NCBI GenBank assembly: GCA_028829895.1
Contig: CM054178.1
Coordinates: 19,906,006-19,970,005 of the forward strand
Source: Sinotaia quadrata
Taxonomy: Eukaryota > Mollusca > Gastropoda > Architaenioglossa > Viviparidae
DNA length: 64,000 nucleotides
Reading direction: 5' to 3'
The position numbers and the translations under genes are program-made. Each line of letters opens with the position of its first letter. Position 1 is the first letter of the stretch. Positions 1 through 14,470 of this stretch are shown here, in pieces. The notes under the pieces are model-generated. The model worked only from the letters and a program-made list of their open reading frames with translations. It did not search any database and was not told the DNA's origin.

Positions 1-2990
1 GTGTCGTTGCACTCTGCACAGAGTTACGATCATGCCAACGGCTTTGTGTGAACAAAGAAATTTGAATAGTTTATGCTTATACTAACTGTCACGAAGATCA
101 AGAAATATTAATAATTTTTTTTCTCTCCCTCTAAGTAACTTCTAACTTTAAACTATGAACGAAACCGCTAAGTTAATTAAAAGAGGGACAGGGTGAAAAT
201 GACCATTTTTCAACAATGGGGAAAACTAAGTGTCGGGAACACTAGCTTATAGCTTAAGTTCGTGCGGAGAATAGGAAAACGATAATTAACTTGCTGGCTG
301 ACCAGGAACCCACGCCCATAAATCTGTGTCAGAGTAGAAGTACAAGGCAGGCCAGTGTACCAAGTTCGTGAGAAGATGCTAGGACGCCAATTATGTCCGT
401 GACGGAGGCAGACTAAGTTTTTGGAAATGTAAACATCATTGTAAGAATCACCACTATAAATGTTTGGTAGTTTAAGTTGATATTGCTATTGTGTAATTAC
501 TATTGTTTTGTGAAAGTACTTAGTGAAATAGAAGTTGAGTTATTGGAAAGTTAATCATTGTATGTTAAGTTAAAAAGGTTGGTCTGTGTGCGTACTGCTT
601 GCCAGGTGGCCATGAGCTGCCAGTAACTGTAGTTTTTAAAATAAAATAGGAGTAGCTTGCTTGCTCTGAGATTTTAGTGTGTGCTCTGAGAGTTAGCTAG
701 AGGTTAAATGGATAAGTAAATCACGGTGTCAACTGGGAACTTGATACTTTGGCACTGATAGAACTGGACGCCAGAGGTGGCCAGGATGGGCAGAGAATAT
801 TCCTAAGCACGTACAGTGCTGGTTGTAAATGGGCAGTGTTGGATGGGGGATAGTGTCTGTGCTGGAAGGAGGGGTGTGTTCGAGTCATCACATAGAAAGT
901 GACGTACAAGAGTTTGTGTATAAAAGAGGAGACAGAGCCAGGGGCGGATGAGAAACGTGGAAGAGAAACGTGGAAAATGTAACGTGTTGTAGGAGAGCGG
1001 AATATGCTCTCTGTTTCTCCCTGCTTTGTTGGTACCAAGAAAACTCTTCGAAGTTGGGAGGCAAGCAACTAGAGGGTTCTTGGACCCTGTAACAGTGTGA
1101 CACATGTCTACCTGGGCTGCGTAAAAGCGCGTCGTAATGACCGCTGCAGTTTTTAGATGGGCCAAATCAAATCAGATAGCCATCTCAGGTTTTCAAAGAC
1201 CGCGGGTGATCGATTATTTTCCAGGCAGAGGCAAATTCCTGGTGGAAGTTTAATGTCACGGCGCTGGGAGATGTTACAGAACGAGATGTTACATAGTGGT
1301 AGTAACTATCGTTGGAAGCAGTAGCGGTCATGCATGAGGCATACCGCCGAGAACGGCAAAGGTTGGCCGTTGTGAAGAAGAGAAGAGAAGATGAGAAATG
1401 AAGTTAAGAGAGGAGAAGATGAGAAACGAAGTTATGATGAAGAGAAGAGATGAGAAACGAAGTTAAGAGATGAGATGAAATGAGCAGAAACTGAAGAGAA
1501 GAAGAGGGAAGAGAGAACGCAAGGAGAGTTGAGAAATTAGGCCTAACTAGAGAAGCGCACGGGAGCGTGAAGTGTAGCAGCCGTCGTAACAGTGAGAGCG
1601 GCCAGGTCGAGACGTCGACGATGTTTTTGTTGTATCATCAAAACCCCCCCAGCACAAGAAGAAAGTGTAACGATGTGAGCCCAGCACATGGAGAAAGAGC
1701 CGATAACGATGTGAGCCCAGCACAAGAGAAAGTAACGAACCATACGAGCAGAGAACAAGAGAGAGTAACGAATTATATGAGCAGAGAACAAGGAGAACGT
1801 GACAATACCTATGTGAGTAAAAGAAAATTCTAACTAATTAGGGAAATCTCAGAGCACATAAACATAAGTATAAACTAGAACCTAAAACTAAAACTAGAAT
1901 CTTAATTAAGCATTAAAACCTAAAATTAGAAGTAAACCTTGATAGAAAGAGATATTGGTGGAACCATTGAAAAGACTTGCAAGTTAAATGACAATTGTTT
2001 TGAACTTTGTGTATTATTATTGAACATTGATATAAGCAGTGGCGCCAGAACTCTGAAATAATGACTATTCTATTATGTTGTAAAATGCCTAAGCAATGTT
2101 AGAAGTAGTACTGCATGAAGAAATTGAGTTTTGTATTTCTTTGATTTTAATTCATCATTTATCATTTTTCTTTCTTCTTTCTTCTTTCTTCCCCCTTTCC
2201 CATGGGTGTGAGTGTGGATGGCTGACTGACTAACCAACGTGTGAGAGGAAACCTATAGACCAATAAATTTGAACTCGTACTCTGATATTGCGGCTTTCTC
2301 CTGTCTATGGTTTCGAAAGAGTGGTTGCTGTCGTTGTTATACGTTGTGTCGTCTGTGCCGTCTACACTTCACCCCTACCCGTATGCAAGCACACATGCAA
2401 ACATGTCGGCAATACGTAACCTACACGCAGAATTAAATTCGAGCCAAACAAACATCTTGGTATTCTGTGTGTGGATTTGTCATTCTCTTTATGCAAGTCC
2501 TACGTGGAGCCGGCAAGCCACCATCCCTCTCCCCTCCTGTCGGAGAAGGGAGGGTGGGTGGCGACACTAACAAAACGTTGCTGGATATAAATACATTATT
2601 GTAATTAGCATCAATCTTCGAATTACTATATTTATTTTAAAATATTAATGCTTGTTTATTACATTCGAATGTAAATACATGTATACCTAAATCTGAGCAA
2701 AGTTACTGTGCTCGTTACTATTAAAATTTCAAAGCAATAGAGCGTAAAGCATGATCTTCACAAAAATAAAATTTAACCCTTGAAAGAACTCACGAGCAGC
2801 GAATATAATAGCCTATGTGCATCTTTCTCATCTCATGAAAATAAATCAGCTTGTCATCTCCCAAAGCACTATAATATTTACTCTATTGTTTTGCAATTGA
2901 ATCGCAAAATGTCATCTTGAACTATTAGACATGTTTGTAAGTTTTCAACATTTCGTTTGGCAGTGGGCAAAAACATGAATTTATACGTGC
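1..2990. other. non-coding region downstream of the last visible EGF exon; possible retroelement remnants
   Basis: No exon of the EGF or lectin type is visible on either strand. It holds a purine-rich stretch of repeated GAGAAGATGAGAAACGAAG-like units (about 1375-1500) and imperfect 35-45 bp repeats around GAGCCCAGCACA and GAGCAGAGAACAAG (about 1660-1800). A TGGCGCC motif at 2040-2046 resembles the start of a retroviral-type primer-binding site, and an AATAAA lies at 2262-2267, so part of it may be LTR-element debris. That reading is weak because no second LTR or pol sequence is seen. If the EGF gene continues, its transmembrane and tail exons should lie here or further left; none was recognised. 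Confidence 0.35.
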
Positions 2991-3125
2991 CATCCTGACA
3001 CAATGGGGCTACCCAGCCCGGTTCACACGTCACGCATCGTCCATCAGTTTTGTTACAGGCGACCTGGTCCAAACAATGACCACACGGGAAGGCACAGTCT
3101 TGTCCGTAGCTGGTGTCATTGCATT
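2991..3125 (-). CDS. EGF stalk exon 11 (leftmost), 45 residues, GC splice donor
   Basis: This is one internal exon coding a complete eight-cysteine EGF-like repeat. The spacing is C-x8-C-x3-C-GH-C-x5-C-x6-C-x2-C-x2-GW-x4-C, beginning CNDTSYGQDC and ending CEPGWVAPLC. The acceptor is a pyrimidine-rich CAG at 3128-3126. Length (135 nt) and phase (1-1) match the sister exons. The donor position reads G|GCACGT, so it would be a GC-AG intron rather than GT-AG; the next downstream GT would change the exit phase. It carries N-x-T sequons (NDT, NKT). The role is presumed extracellular stalk or ligand-binding repeat of a cell-surface protein. If the donor fails, translation would read on for about 28 codons to a stop, making this a possible terminal exon. 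Confidence 0.75.
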
Positions 3126-3504
3126 CTGAAAGGAATGCGTTTGATGTAAGTGAACGGTATTTTTTAAATGATCCTTATGCAATATATGGACTTTTCGGAC
3201 AAACTTTGTTCAGTCAGAAAATATTTCCCAAGATTTTGCATATATTGTAATGGGAAACTCTCAAGCTTCCGAACTTCCCACAACTAAATTGTTAAATCGC
3301 TTAAGTCGTATGATTGCTATATGTAACATGTTTGGATAAACTAATTATTTTTTCATGGACATTTTTTCTGATTCTCATACTGTATTATTTAAGAAACGAA
3401 GTCTTGCGCAATGCAAATAGATAGCATTCTAATACCGTTGTGTGCTCTTGAAACCACATGAAGTGCAAAAACACATTTCATACACACACACACACACACA
3501 CATA

Positions 3505-3561
<57 letters not shown>

Positions 3562-3598
3562 GCTCGCATTTAATTACTTTTAAATACGGGGCATACAT
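3126..3598. other. intron sequence with a (CA)n tract
   Basis: AT-rich intron. The only structure seen is the dinucleotide repeat listed separately at 3481-3561. Confidence 0.5.
3481..3561. repeat. (CA)n microsatellite
   Basis: About 80 bp of CA dinucleotides with two interrupting T bases near the left end. It produces a spurious valine-cysteine ORF on the minus strand. Confidence 0.95.
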
Positions 3599-4398
3599 TT
3601 GGAGACGTACGAAATTGTGTTGCAATCAACGTACAAATGGTTGAAAGAGGCAGGATTGAAAGCAGAAACAGAAGCACTCATAACAGCTGCACAAGATCAA
3701 GCACTCAACACCAAATCACAGAAAACGAAAATCATGAAAATTTCAAATGATTCCAATGTAGACTCTGCAAATCCATGGATGAGACAACAGAGCACATACT
3801 ATCTGGATGCCAGGTTCTGGCTGGAACAGAATACACCAAACGACATAATGAAGTGATAAAACACATACATATAAATCTGTGTGAGAACTATGGCATAAAA
3901 CCCCCAGAAAGAGCATGTATGCACCAACCAGAAGCAGTCACCGAAACAGAAGTCTAAATACTGTGGGACTTCGAGATAAGAACAGACCGGGTGATTCCTG
4001 CACGAAGACCAGACATTGTAGTCCTCAATAAGCCCAACAGAACAGTAACAATCATTGGTGTCGCTGTTCCATGTGTTAGAAACATGAAAACAAAAGAAAG
4101 AGAAAAAATAGAAAAGTACCAAGACCTCATATTAGAAATTCAGAGATTTTGGAAGTGATACCTGTAGTGATCGGAGCCTTGGGGAACATAACATCTGAAT
4201 TGGAAGGCTACCTGAATAAACTCCCTGGAAACCACAAGCTCGCTCCACTACTCAAAGCAGCGCTCCTCGAAAGTGCCCACATCCTCCGTAAAACCTTGAA
4301 TATCCCAGAATCTTGGTAAGATTCAGAGACCTTGTATAACAACCGACAGTCAAAAAGAGAAGTCGTGGAATGAGGCCGAATAATAATAATAGTAATAA
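3599..4398 (+). mobile_element. 5'-truncated non-LTR retrotransposon, ORF2 C-terminal region, decayed
   Basis: The plus strand encodes the end of a non-LTR reverse transcriptase ORF2. A zinc-finger-like CRLCKS...EHILSGC block (about 3758-3812) is followed by a segment with RPDIVVLNK and a hydrophobic strand, which resembles the PD-(D/E)xK restriction-like endonuclease of R2/NeSL-type elements. The reading frame changes around 3700-3760 and stops occur near 3957 and 4157, so it is dead. The 3' end runs into a short TAA repeat (about 4380-4398), as expected for target-primed insertion. A second decayed piece with matching sequence lies on the minus strand at 56.6-56.9 kb. The element family name is uncertain. 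Confidence 0.65.
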
Positions 4399-4867
4399 AC
4401 CACTGTTGAAAGTATCGGAAAATTAACTTTTTGATTCTTGGGAGAATACAGCCATTAACACTTTTTAAACATTTACCGTTAGTTTTAAAATAGCGTTTTC
4501 CACTAGAAAATGTATGGAAACATTTTGTTTAATAGGCTTATGTCTACGCTTTCACAAACAGCGCACACGTGTACAGACAACAACAATACGGGGATGACAT
4601 CGTTAATAGCAAATTAGCATATCGGGATAGGTTTACAACATATTAGAAGATGATTAAAATACCCATACCCTTGCTTCAACAATTGATAGCAGATTTGTCA
4701 TTATAAACGTTTCGAACGGTATATTTATGTAATCAATATTCTTCTATATTTGAACTGCACCAAAGCACGTTTTATATAATACGACCGGACTTACTACACC
4801 CGTTTCAAATATAACGTTTGCAAACATTATTCGTAAATAGCAAATGGTTAATCATATTAATGGTTAC
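4399..4867. other. plain AT-rich intron
   Basis: Nothing recognisable beyond AT-rich sequence between the retroelement fragment and the next EGF exon. Confidence 0.5.
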
Positions 4868-5002
4868 CTTCTTTACACATTGGTGAGATCCAACCCAGCT
4901 CACATTTCAAACACTGTCCGTTAACCTTATCGCAATGTTTTCCATCAGAACAATGGCCACACGTCTGAAGACAATCCTGGCCATAGCTTGTGTCATTGCA
5001 AA
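4868..5002 (-). CDS. EGF stalk exon 10, 45 residues
   Basis: Internal phase 1-1 exon of 135 nt coding one eight-cysteine EGF repeat (CNDTSYGQDC ... CGHC ... CELGWISPMC). The acceptor is AAACAG and the donor is AAG|GTAACC, both canonical. The NDT sequon just after the first cysteine is shared with many sister repeats. The +1 exon codon is split with its neighbours, so skipping or joining it never shifts the frame. It belongs to the stalk of the putative EGF/lectin-like surface protein and acts outside the cell, where disulfides form. Confidence 0.85.
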
Positions 5003-5314
5003 CTGTTTGATAGAAGAGTGTTGAAAGAACAATAGCAGAAATATTCACCGATAGCCATTGAATGGTGGCGCATTTTTACGATGCGTCGACAGGAAGGCAC
5101 GAATTTGCTAAATGTTAATTTTATTCACAATCACAAACATCAAAATTGTGCATGAACACTTAATTTAAATTGTAAGATTTTGCATACTCTATATATATTT
5201 AACAATTTATTGCGTGATGTTAATCTACATTACTTAGCTAGCAAATATTGCGTGTACACATACTATTACTACTATTACTGCTAAATATCCATCAGTTCAT
5301 CCATCAGTATATAA

Positions 5315-5435
5315 ATCTATCTATCTATCTATCTGTCTATCTATCTATCTATCTTTCTATCTATCTATATATCTATCTACCTACCTATCTATCTATCTTT
5401 CTATCTATCTATTTGTCTATCTACCTATCTATCTG

Positions 5436-5521
<86 letters not shown>
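5315..5521. repeat. (TATC)n microsatellite
   Basis: About 200 bp of CTAT units with interruptions (CTGT, CTAC, CTTT). It reads as an open YLSI repeat protein in several frames, which is not a gene. Confidence 0.95.
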
Positions 5522-5525
<4 letters not shown>

Positions 5526-5599
5526 AACAATACACAAATATATAAGTGCATATTACTCTTCAAGCTTTACACTTTCTGTATTCCAAATGTGATAAATAC

Positions 5600-5734
5600 C
5601 TGTTTGACAAAATAACGGATTCCAGCCCGGTTCGCATGCAGTACATTGTCCAGTATATTTATTACAAATGGGTTCACCGGAACAATGTCCACATGTTCCT
5701 GTGCAATCTTGACCATAGAATGTGTCATTGCATT
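5600..5734 (-). CDS. EGF stalk exon 9, 45 residues
   Basis: A 135-nt phase 1-1 exon with acceptor GAGTAG and donor CAG|GTATTT. It encodes CNDTFYGQDC ... CGHC ... CEPGWNPLFC with all eight cysteines at the family spacing. The proline pair common before the last cysteine is PL here. It is flanked closely by a (TATC)n tract on the left and a TA repeat on the right. The same stalk role is inferred as for the neighbouring repeats. Confidence 0.85.
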
Positions 5735-5789
5735 CTACTCAGAAACATTCAGAATATATGTATGTGTGAGCATGTGTAGATTGATAGAT

Positions 5790-5827
<38 letters not shown>

Positions 5828-7577
5828 CACATGATAAACTTATTTAAATTGTGATTTAATGAAAAGGATGAAAGCAAAACAATGTCATTTTTTTGCAATA
5901 TTTCTTCTAAGACATACAAAGACATACAACTGAAGCAGTTACGTTTATAACTAAGCTATGAATAATTGATTGCGCTAGTTTGCATCTTTGTTCGTTTTAT
6001 ATGGAAGTTAAATAATAACTTTAAGCGGGTTGTGTTTGTATTTGTTTAATATTATACTGTATGTACAAGGAAAGAGTCAAATTCGATATGTTTTAAAATA
6101 ATCAAATATGATTATTCTGTTTAGATTGCACACTTTCTGTTACATTTCACTTTCTAGTGTACTATTTGTCTGATTTCAAATACGTTGTCTATTTTTACTA
6201 CTACAACTACAACTATTGCTGCTGCTATTACTACTACTACTACTACTACTAAATACAATCACATTTACTAACACTATAATTATAAGCATTCAGTATCACT
6301 TGAAGTAATATTATCTTGATTTTATCATCAATATCAAACAATCATTTCCATCATCACCATCAACTACAAACTATATCATTAGACATTTAAAATCCGATTT
6401 AAAATTAAACACTTTTTCCTAGTGGGGTATGATTTGATCTTCGTATATAATCAATACAATAAATATACTCCAATTTATCGGGATATAACGAACAGAAGAA
6501 TATTAAATTTAAAGTCGGACAATAACAAGAAGTATTCAAATTAAATATTTATAATTTTTACAATACTTCATTGCCGTTAAAAATATATCTTGTAATTTTA
6601 CATCGAAAGGAAAACACTTTGATTGTAATACTTGAAGTGCTGAAAGGAGCGACTTTCATTTAGGTCATTCGGAAAACGGGAGTCGTAACTAAAGTTATCC
6701 TACATTCGAAAATGAATAATTGTACAAAATCTATTACACTCATAACATTACATTCTTCGTTTATTTCAACACATAGGAATGACTTGCATAAATAGCATGC
6801 CATTAGCAAGCAGCATTTCTTCAATGCAGAGGAAATATGCTTTCCTTTGAAGAAAGTTGTACTATTTAGCTATCGTTAGATTGTACTGATATTTACACAA
6901 ACAATAAGATACCCATTTATAGAAATATATATTGAACTGTCAATAACAAAGATATGATTGTTTAGTAAGCGCCTTGGGATTATGCCTTCATAATTATCAG
7001 TACTACAAAATAATTAACCACATTAATATGCCCGAGACATGAAATATAATATAATCAACAAATCAGACTTCGTTTACTTAGTTAAACCGTATGACGTTCA
7101 TTATGGAAACTACACTTAATAATTATCTGAATGACAGTCGCTGCACAAATCTGATTAACTCGACAGTATCATGATACACATGCTACCCGACAATACGCAA
7201 TATAAAACCTGTTAGCTTTGTTAGACTGTAGTACATACGATACATATTCATAACAAATAGAATGTGTAGTCAATAAAGGTAGTGCCTCGAGTATTCGTAT
7301 CATTGAACTCCGCATTTATCACTACTGCATGATAGTGAAATGTAATAATGTATTATTAGTGGTGTACAATGTTAGCTGCAAAGTGCAGTTCTAGTTAGAC
7401 GACTAGTTTGGATATACATTAGGAAGTTCCCATAATGGAATATTTATAGATAAGCACTACCCAGACTAACGCTAATATCCCGATACCCGCTCGTAATTAA
7501 TTGGCTTTAATTAGAAGAGGGAAAACTCATGCTAGAAAAAAGGGTATCTGTTTTTCCGGTACATGTAATATACAAAC
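5735..7577. other. intron, 1.8 kb, with a short (TA)n
   Basis: AT-rich intron. A (TA)n tract spans about 5792-5824 and a short CTA trinucleotide run lies near 6197-6250. No decayed exon or transposon was recognised. Confidence 0.5.
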
Positions 7578-7712
7578 CATTTTGACAAAACGGTGGGTAC
7601 CAGCCCGGTTCGCATGACAAACATTCTCCAGAAGTCGTGTTGCAAGCGGCCCTATCAGAACAATGACCGCACGTGTGACCACAGTCTTGGCCATAAGTCC
7701 CATTTCTACATC
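7578..7712 (-). CDS. EGF stalk exon 8, 45 residues
   Basis: A 135-nt phase 1-1 exon with acceptor TTGCAG and donor AATG|GTTTGT. It encodes CRNGTYGQDC ... CGHC ... CEPGWYPPFC with eight cysteines. Sequons NGT and NTT sit at the two positions favoured by the family (after the first cysteine and after the fifth). All features look functional. Confidence 0.85.
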
Positions 7713-8178
7713 CTGCAACAGGTGGCAATCTTTCTTTGAAAAATTATGAATTATTTCATAGAAACATACTTTTATTGCCCCATTCTACATTCTGCGTGGA
7801 CGACAAAAGAAGACCATAAACAAGGGAAATCTACTTGCATAGAAAAATGAATTGTTTCCAGTGTGTTCCTTGATATATTGTGTGCTGTGATTGACGAGAT
7901 CACTGTAACATCTCGTATAGCTATGTTTATTTAAATTGTGACTAAGAATTTGAGTTTTGATTCCTCACTACGAAAACCTACATTTAATGTTTGGTGATTT
8001 TCAGTTTAATTTCAAGAAATTTCAAGGTGATATGATGTGTTAAGAAAGAATATGCACTAGCTGTGACTCAAATTTTTAATTAGATCACATACGATATTTT
8101 AAATTTCATGAAATATATGAAAATATATTAGATACACTAAATAATATACTGTCTAAATTTATAAATAAATATAAATCC

Positions 8179-8313
8179 CCTCATGACAAAGTGGTGGAAT
8201 CCAACCAGGATCGCATGACAAGCATTTTCCAGACGTTGTGTTACATTCACCTCCACCGGAACAATGGCCACAGTCATGTTGACAGTTGTCTCCATAAGTT
8301 CTGTTAGCGCACT
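8179..8313 (-). CDS. EGF stalk exon 7, intact repeat but destroyed splice donor
   Basis: The 45-codon EGF repeat is intact (CANRTYGDNC ... CGHC ... CDPGWIPPLC, eight cysteines) and the acceptor is a good CATCAG. The donor position reads GAGG|GGATTT, so neither GT nor GC is present. If the exon were included, reading through would add six residues and reach a TAA. Because the exon is phase-symmetric, simple skipping keeps the rest of the protein in frame. It is best read as a recently silenced exon or an alternative 3'-terminal exon. Confidence 0.65.
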
Positions 8314-8572
8314 CTGATGAATGTTCGAGTCGATATTGATTATACAAGCAATGCATTTAGCTAATATTCTGTATAATAGATTACCCACCAAAAAGTGAAT
8401 TTGAAAATAATCAACTGAAAATGTCATCAATGAAACAACATAAATAATTGAATCAAGATTAAATAGAAAAAACACGAACATTGGCGACAATAATAAATAG
8501 CCAATTGTTTTGCAGAAAGTAATATTTCCTTCCAAATGAACAAAGTATAAATTAGCGGTATTTAATGGTACA

Positions 8573-8668
8573 TTGTACCCGACCCAATCAGGATCTCATT
8601 CCTAATACTGTCCGTTGGTTGTGCTACAGATGGATCAATCTAAAGGGAAACATGGACATCGTTTCTGC
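8573..8668 (-). pseudogene. eroded EGF stalk exon
   Basis: The minus strand aligns by eye with the second half of the stalk repeat: a C-P-C remnant of CGHC, then C-STTNGQ and D-P-D-W-V-G. There are in-frame stops (TGA, TAG, TGA), the sixth and seventh cysteines are gone, and the donor is not preserved. It is a dead copy of the 135-nt exon, next to another dead copy and the donor-less exon at 8.2 kb. Confidence 0.6.
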
Positions 8669-9042
8669 CATTAAAGTTCTATTTCAGAGAAATGTATACA
8701 TAACGTAAAATTGTGTAGCTATACATGTAAAGCAAATGCACGTAACTGCAAGTTTGTTTATAGAGACTGCAATTGTGTAAAGTGCAAAACGCATAGATGA
8801 ACATGTTTCGTCAGAAGCATAGCACCATTGAAATATATTTGAAACATACAGACTGTCTTCCATTTTCTTCGACATACAATTGTCAACGTTGGTATTAAAT
8901 CACTTATACAAACAAAGTATTTGTTACAATGTAACATACACGTTCAAAAATGTTTAACTAGCATGCGTATTCACAAACGTAGCCGTTTTGCACATGATTT
9001 AAATTTCCAATTTGAATTTGAATAAAAGTATAATAGGTCACG

Positions 9043-9165
9043 TTTTTGACACAGAGGCATGTCAAATGCCAGACACATTTTAAGCATTGCCCTCTACTGC
9101 TGTGCACCAGAAGAATGGCCAGATTTCTCCAGGGAATCATGGTCACATTTCCCGCCAATCTAACC
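9043..9165 (-). pseudogene. eroded EGF stalk exon
   Basis: Fragments of the repeat survive on the minus strand in mixed frames: TCTGGCCATTCTTCTGG matching the CGHCS block, a GQCLKC-like block and a CLCVKN end. A stop and small indels break the frame. It is therefore a decayed member of the exon array, not coding now. Confidence 0.55.
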
Positions 9166-9997
9166 TGTCTTACAGAAAATAATTAAATAGGAAACATAAG
9201 AAGTAATCGCTTACAATTAATGTCTTAGTCGGGTTTAAGTGTAGATGATTATTCTGTATAGAGGATCTCAAAATATGAATAAGGATAAAAACTGCAATAA
9301 GATTTCTTCATTAATAGCTACAAATTGATTCAAATATCAAATGTCAATTGTTATTTAGTTCTTGCAAGCTTATATTTAACTTTTTACATTTTACATAAGG
9401 AACACACCCACAAATACGCACGCATTTAAATTTATATTTGACCACCATAAGTGTGAATAATTAAGTCTACCTATTGCTTTGCAGCTTTTACCATAAAGTC
9501 TCATTTCATTATAATAAGAAATATTCTCCGCTAGCCTTTATTTAAGTGTGTGATAGAAATTCAAGAATGTGTGACATTTGATTAAGATATGGAAATGTGT
9601 GATTGTACCAAAAATATCAGTTTTATTTTTAATAATCTAGTTAAATTGCACTGTTTGTCTCAATGTGTTAACTGTCCCTCCCCATCCTATTTATTACTTA
9701 TAATGTCAAGTGATAGTGATTAATATACAATTCACAAAACTGCATGTATTGATTATTTTCAACACAAAAACTGGTGGTGCAAATGAATTGTGGAAGTGTT
9801 CAACTGCATTGACAATTTAATGCTTCTACCTGTCGCGTTTGTAAGAAACCAAAACGTACATAACTTTTCCTAACAATACTGACAAATACTTCCAGAATGT
9901 GATTCTAACAAAGATGTTTTAATTGAGAGCGTAGTATTATTAATTATTTACTTCAAATGCGGGAAAATGTTAACTCCCATACTGAATGCGTAAATAC
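9166..9997. other. plain intron
   Basis: AT-rich, with no repeat, exon remnant or transposon recognised. Confidence 0.5.
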
Positions 9998-10132
9998 CGT
10001 TTTGACATAAAGATGGATACCAGCCAGGCTCACACTTTTTGCATTCCCCAGACTTCTTCCGACATGCAACACCATTAGAACAATGGCCACACTTTTCTTT
10101 GCAATCTTGGCCATAGAAGGAATCATTGCACG
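9998..10132 (-). CDS. EGF stalk exon 6, 45 residues
   Basis: A 135-nt phase 1-1 exon with acceptor CTTTCAG and donor AACG|GTATTT. It encodes CNDSFYGQDC ... CGHC ... CEPGWYPSLC. The loop between the fifth and sixth cysteines is basic (RKKSGE), unlike the usual NKT/NTT, so that sequon is lost. Eight cysteines are present, consistent with an extracellular disulfide-bonded repeat. Confidence 0.85.
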
Positions 10133-12475
<2,343 letters not shown>

Positions 12476-12610
12476 CATTTTGACACAGTGGAGGATACCA
12501 GCCTGGTGTGCATGACTGACATTCTCCATAACTCTTGTTACAAGCTGCTCCTTCAGAGCAATGACCACACTTGTGTTGACAATCTTTACCATAGGATGAA
12601 TGGGTGCACT
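12476..12610 (-). CDS. EGF stalk exon 5, 45 residues
   Basis: A 135-nt phase 1-1 exon with acceptor GAACAG and donor AATG|GTTCGT. It encodes CTHSSYGKDC ... CGHC ... CTPGWYPPLC with eight cysteines. The usual N-x-T after the first cysteine is replaced by THSS, while an NKS sequon remains after the fifth cysteine. An overlapping plus-strand ORF is a shadow of this exon. Confidence 0.85.
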
Positions 12611-13659
12611 CTGTTCAAAGTAACATACTAATATATTAATGACGTTTATAAAGGAATGGACGACAATTTTTCATTCTGAAATTAAGCACCAGTCGCAATA
12701 TATATATATGGAAACATTTATTACAGTGATAAAACCCAACCTACAAACATTAAAGAAAGTAGTGTATTCTCCGTGTTCAGGTTACATGATTTGCTTTGGG
12801 TATTAATGTCTATTTTTACACCACTATTTTTCTTACACCATTTTATTATTATACTGAAAATTGAACTTGTATTTCTGAATGCAAAAATTGTCATCCTAAT
12901 TTCATGAGTTGTGACAAATTCCAACTAAACAAAATGTAATCATTTCTAATTATATTTTTAAAGGCCAACGAATGACCAAGTATGTTTTAAAACAGTTATT
13001 CATTTAACGATGTGCTTTATCCAAAGAATAGCTAAACTAGTGTTAACAACTTACCAAAAAACTAAAACTAAACTAACAGAACATATATAAATACATGCAC
13101 ACACACACAATACCATGCAAAGGGTTGATGCAGAGATTTGATTATCTGACAATCCACTTCTAAATGCTCCTGTGAGATACTGCATACAACAACAAATCTT
13201 GAAAATTTTACGTTATGTGCATTGTCAACTCATTTACATAGCACGTCTACATATGTGTTCAAATCGATGTCCTTTATTCTATTGTTATATATATATGGAA
13301 TAATGGACATATTATCGACTGTAAGTATTGATTTATGTATGTCATTTCTTTGTATGTGTGACACGCCTGGTGTGTTAATATCAATTATGAATTATCAAGT
13401 AAGAACTACTTTATCATTAATAATCATAATCGCTTATCAGTGATTAAATTTAAGATATTGTTATCTCTTAAATAGTAATAAATTTAGAAAGGAAGTAAGT
13501 GAATTTAATTGAAATAATGCATATCCCATAATAATAAAATGGTATTTTTCACATTCTGTTTCTAGACATCACTAATAGCAAACTTGCTTATATGAAGAAA
13601 ACAAATATTAAATAATAAAAACCCATACACGATTCATGGTCTACCACATTAAATTATAT

Positions 13660-14470
13660 ATTTTATTTTCCAGATGGTGTAAACAACTCAGGTAAAATAT
13701 GCTAGAAATTGCTAATGCAATTCAAACGAGTTCCATTTAGGTGTGTAGTTTTTTCTGACTACTAATCTCGTACTTGTTCACAATTACTTCATCCAATGGT
13801 AATGGACCGGAAGTTATCTAACATTGAAGTGGATACATGGGTGTTGTTACATCTGCAAGAAACAAATTATATTTGTACGGGCAAGTACCCTATCACGTCG
13901 TCGAGAAACTGAGTGGGTGCAATTTCTGAATTCAGATCATATCGAAAACATTTTTTTTTCATGCAAATCTGGAGAAAACATATAAAGAACGCCCAGATAA
14001 CATGGTCGTTACTATCGTAATACAGGAAAATAATACCTTTCTACCCCATGCTGAATCTGTACTAGACCCAGGGATGAGAGATGTTGAATCTGTTGATGAT
14101 GTTATTTTAAACACATAACTCTCAGACTCTGATGCTCAATAGTTATAGCACATAGTAAAAACGTCTTGAGTTTCTTTATTATAAACCTGAGAAAATGAGT
14201 CTGTGTAAACTTAAGGCTGCACTACTGCACTACGGGTCGTAATCCGACACACTTGACACTGTATGTTTTACATTATTCTAAACAGGATGCTGTAAATCAT
14301 GAAATTGATTCTATGTTAGCCTTAGGTATGATTAAGAAAGCAGAGTCCCGATATAGCTCTCCTATTGTCCTTGTTAAAAAAAATTAAAAAAACATGCAAC
14401 GATTTTGTGTGGACTACATACAGCTTAATATGTTGATTGCTTTTTCAATTGAAGCAATGCCTAAACCAGA
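13660..14470 (+). mobile_element. decayed Ty3/gypsy-like LTR retrotransposon fragment
   Basis: The first part (about 13.67-13.85 kb) resembles sequences at 34.5 and 36.9 kb that look like this family's LTR and leader. At 14.30-14.44 kb the plus strand encodes the N-terminal side of a gypsy-type reverse transcriptase: EIDSMLALGMIKKAE, then SSPIVLVKK, then FCVDYIQLN. A stop interrupts the block and no downstream domains follow, so it is a dead fragment. Gag and integrase were not seen. Confidence 0.6.

Noticed and set aside
721..1165. Minus-strand ORFs of 70-120 codons near the left edge
   Set aside because: Three overlapping frames are open because of local composition. None has a recognisable domain, and the region looks like non-coding repeat debris.
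1543..1833. Overlapping ORFs in the purine-rich tandem region
   Set aside because: They arise from short repeats around GAGCCCAGCACA and GAGCAGAGAACAAG. There is no protein family match by eye on either strand.
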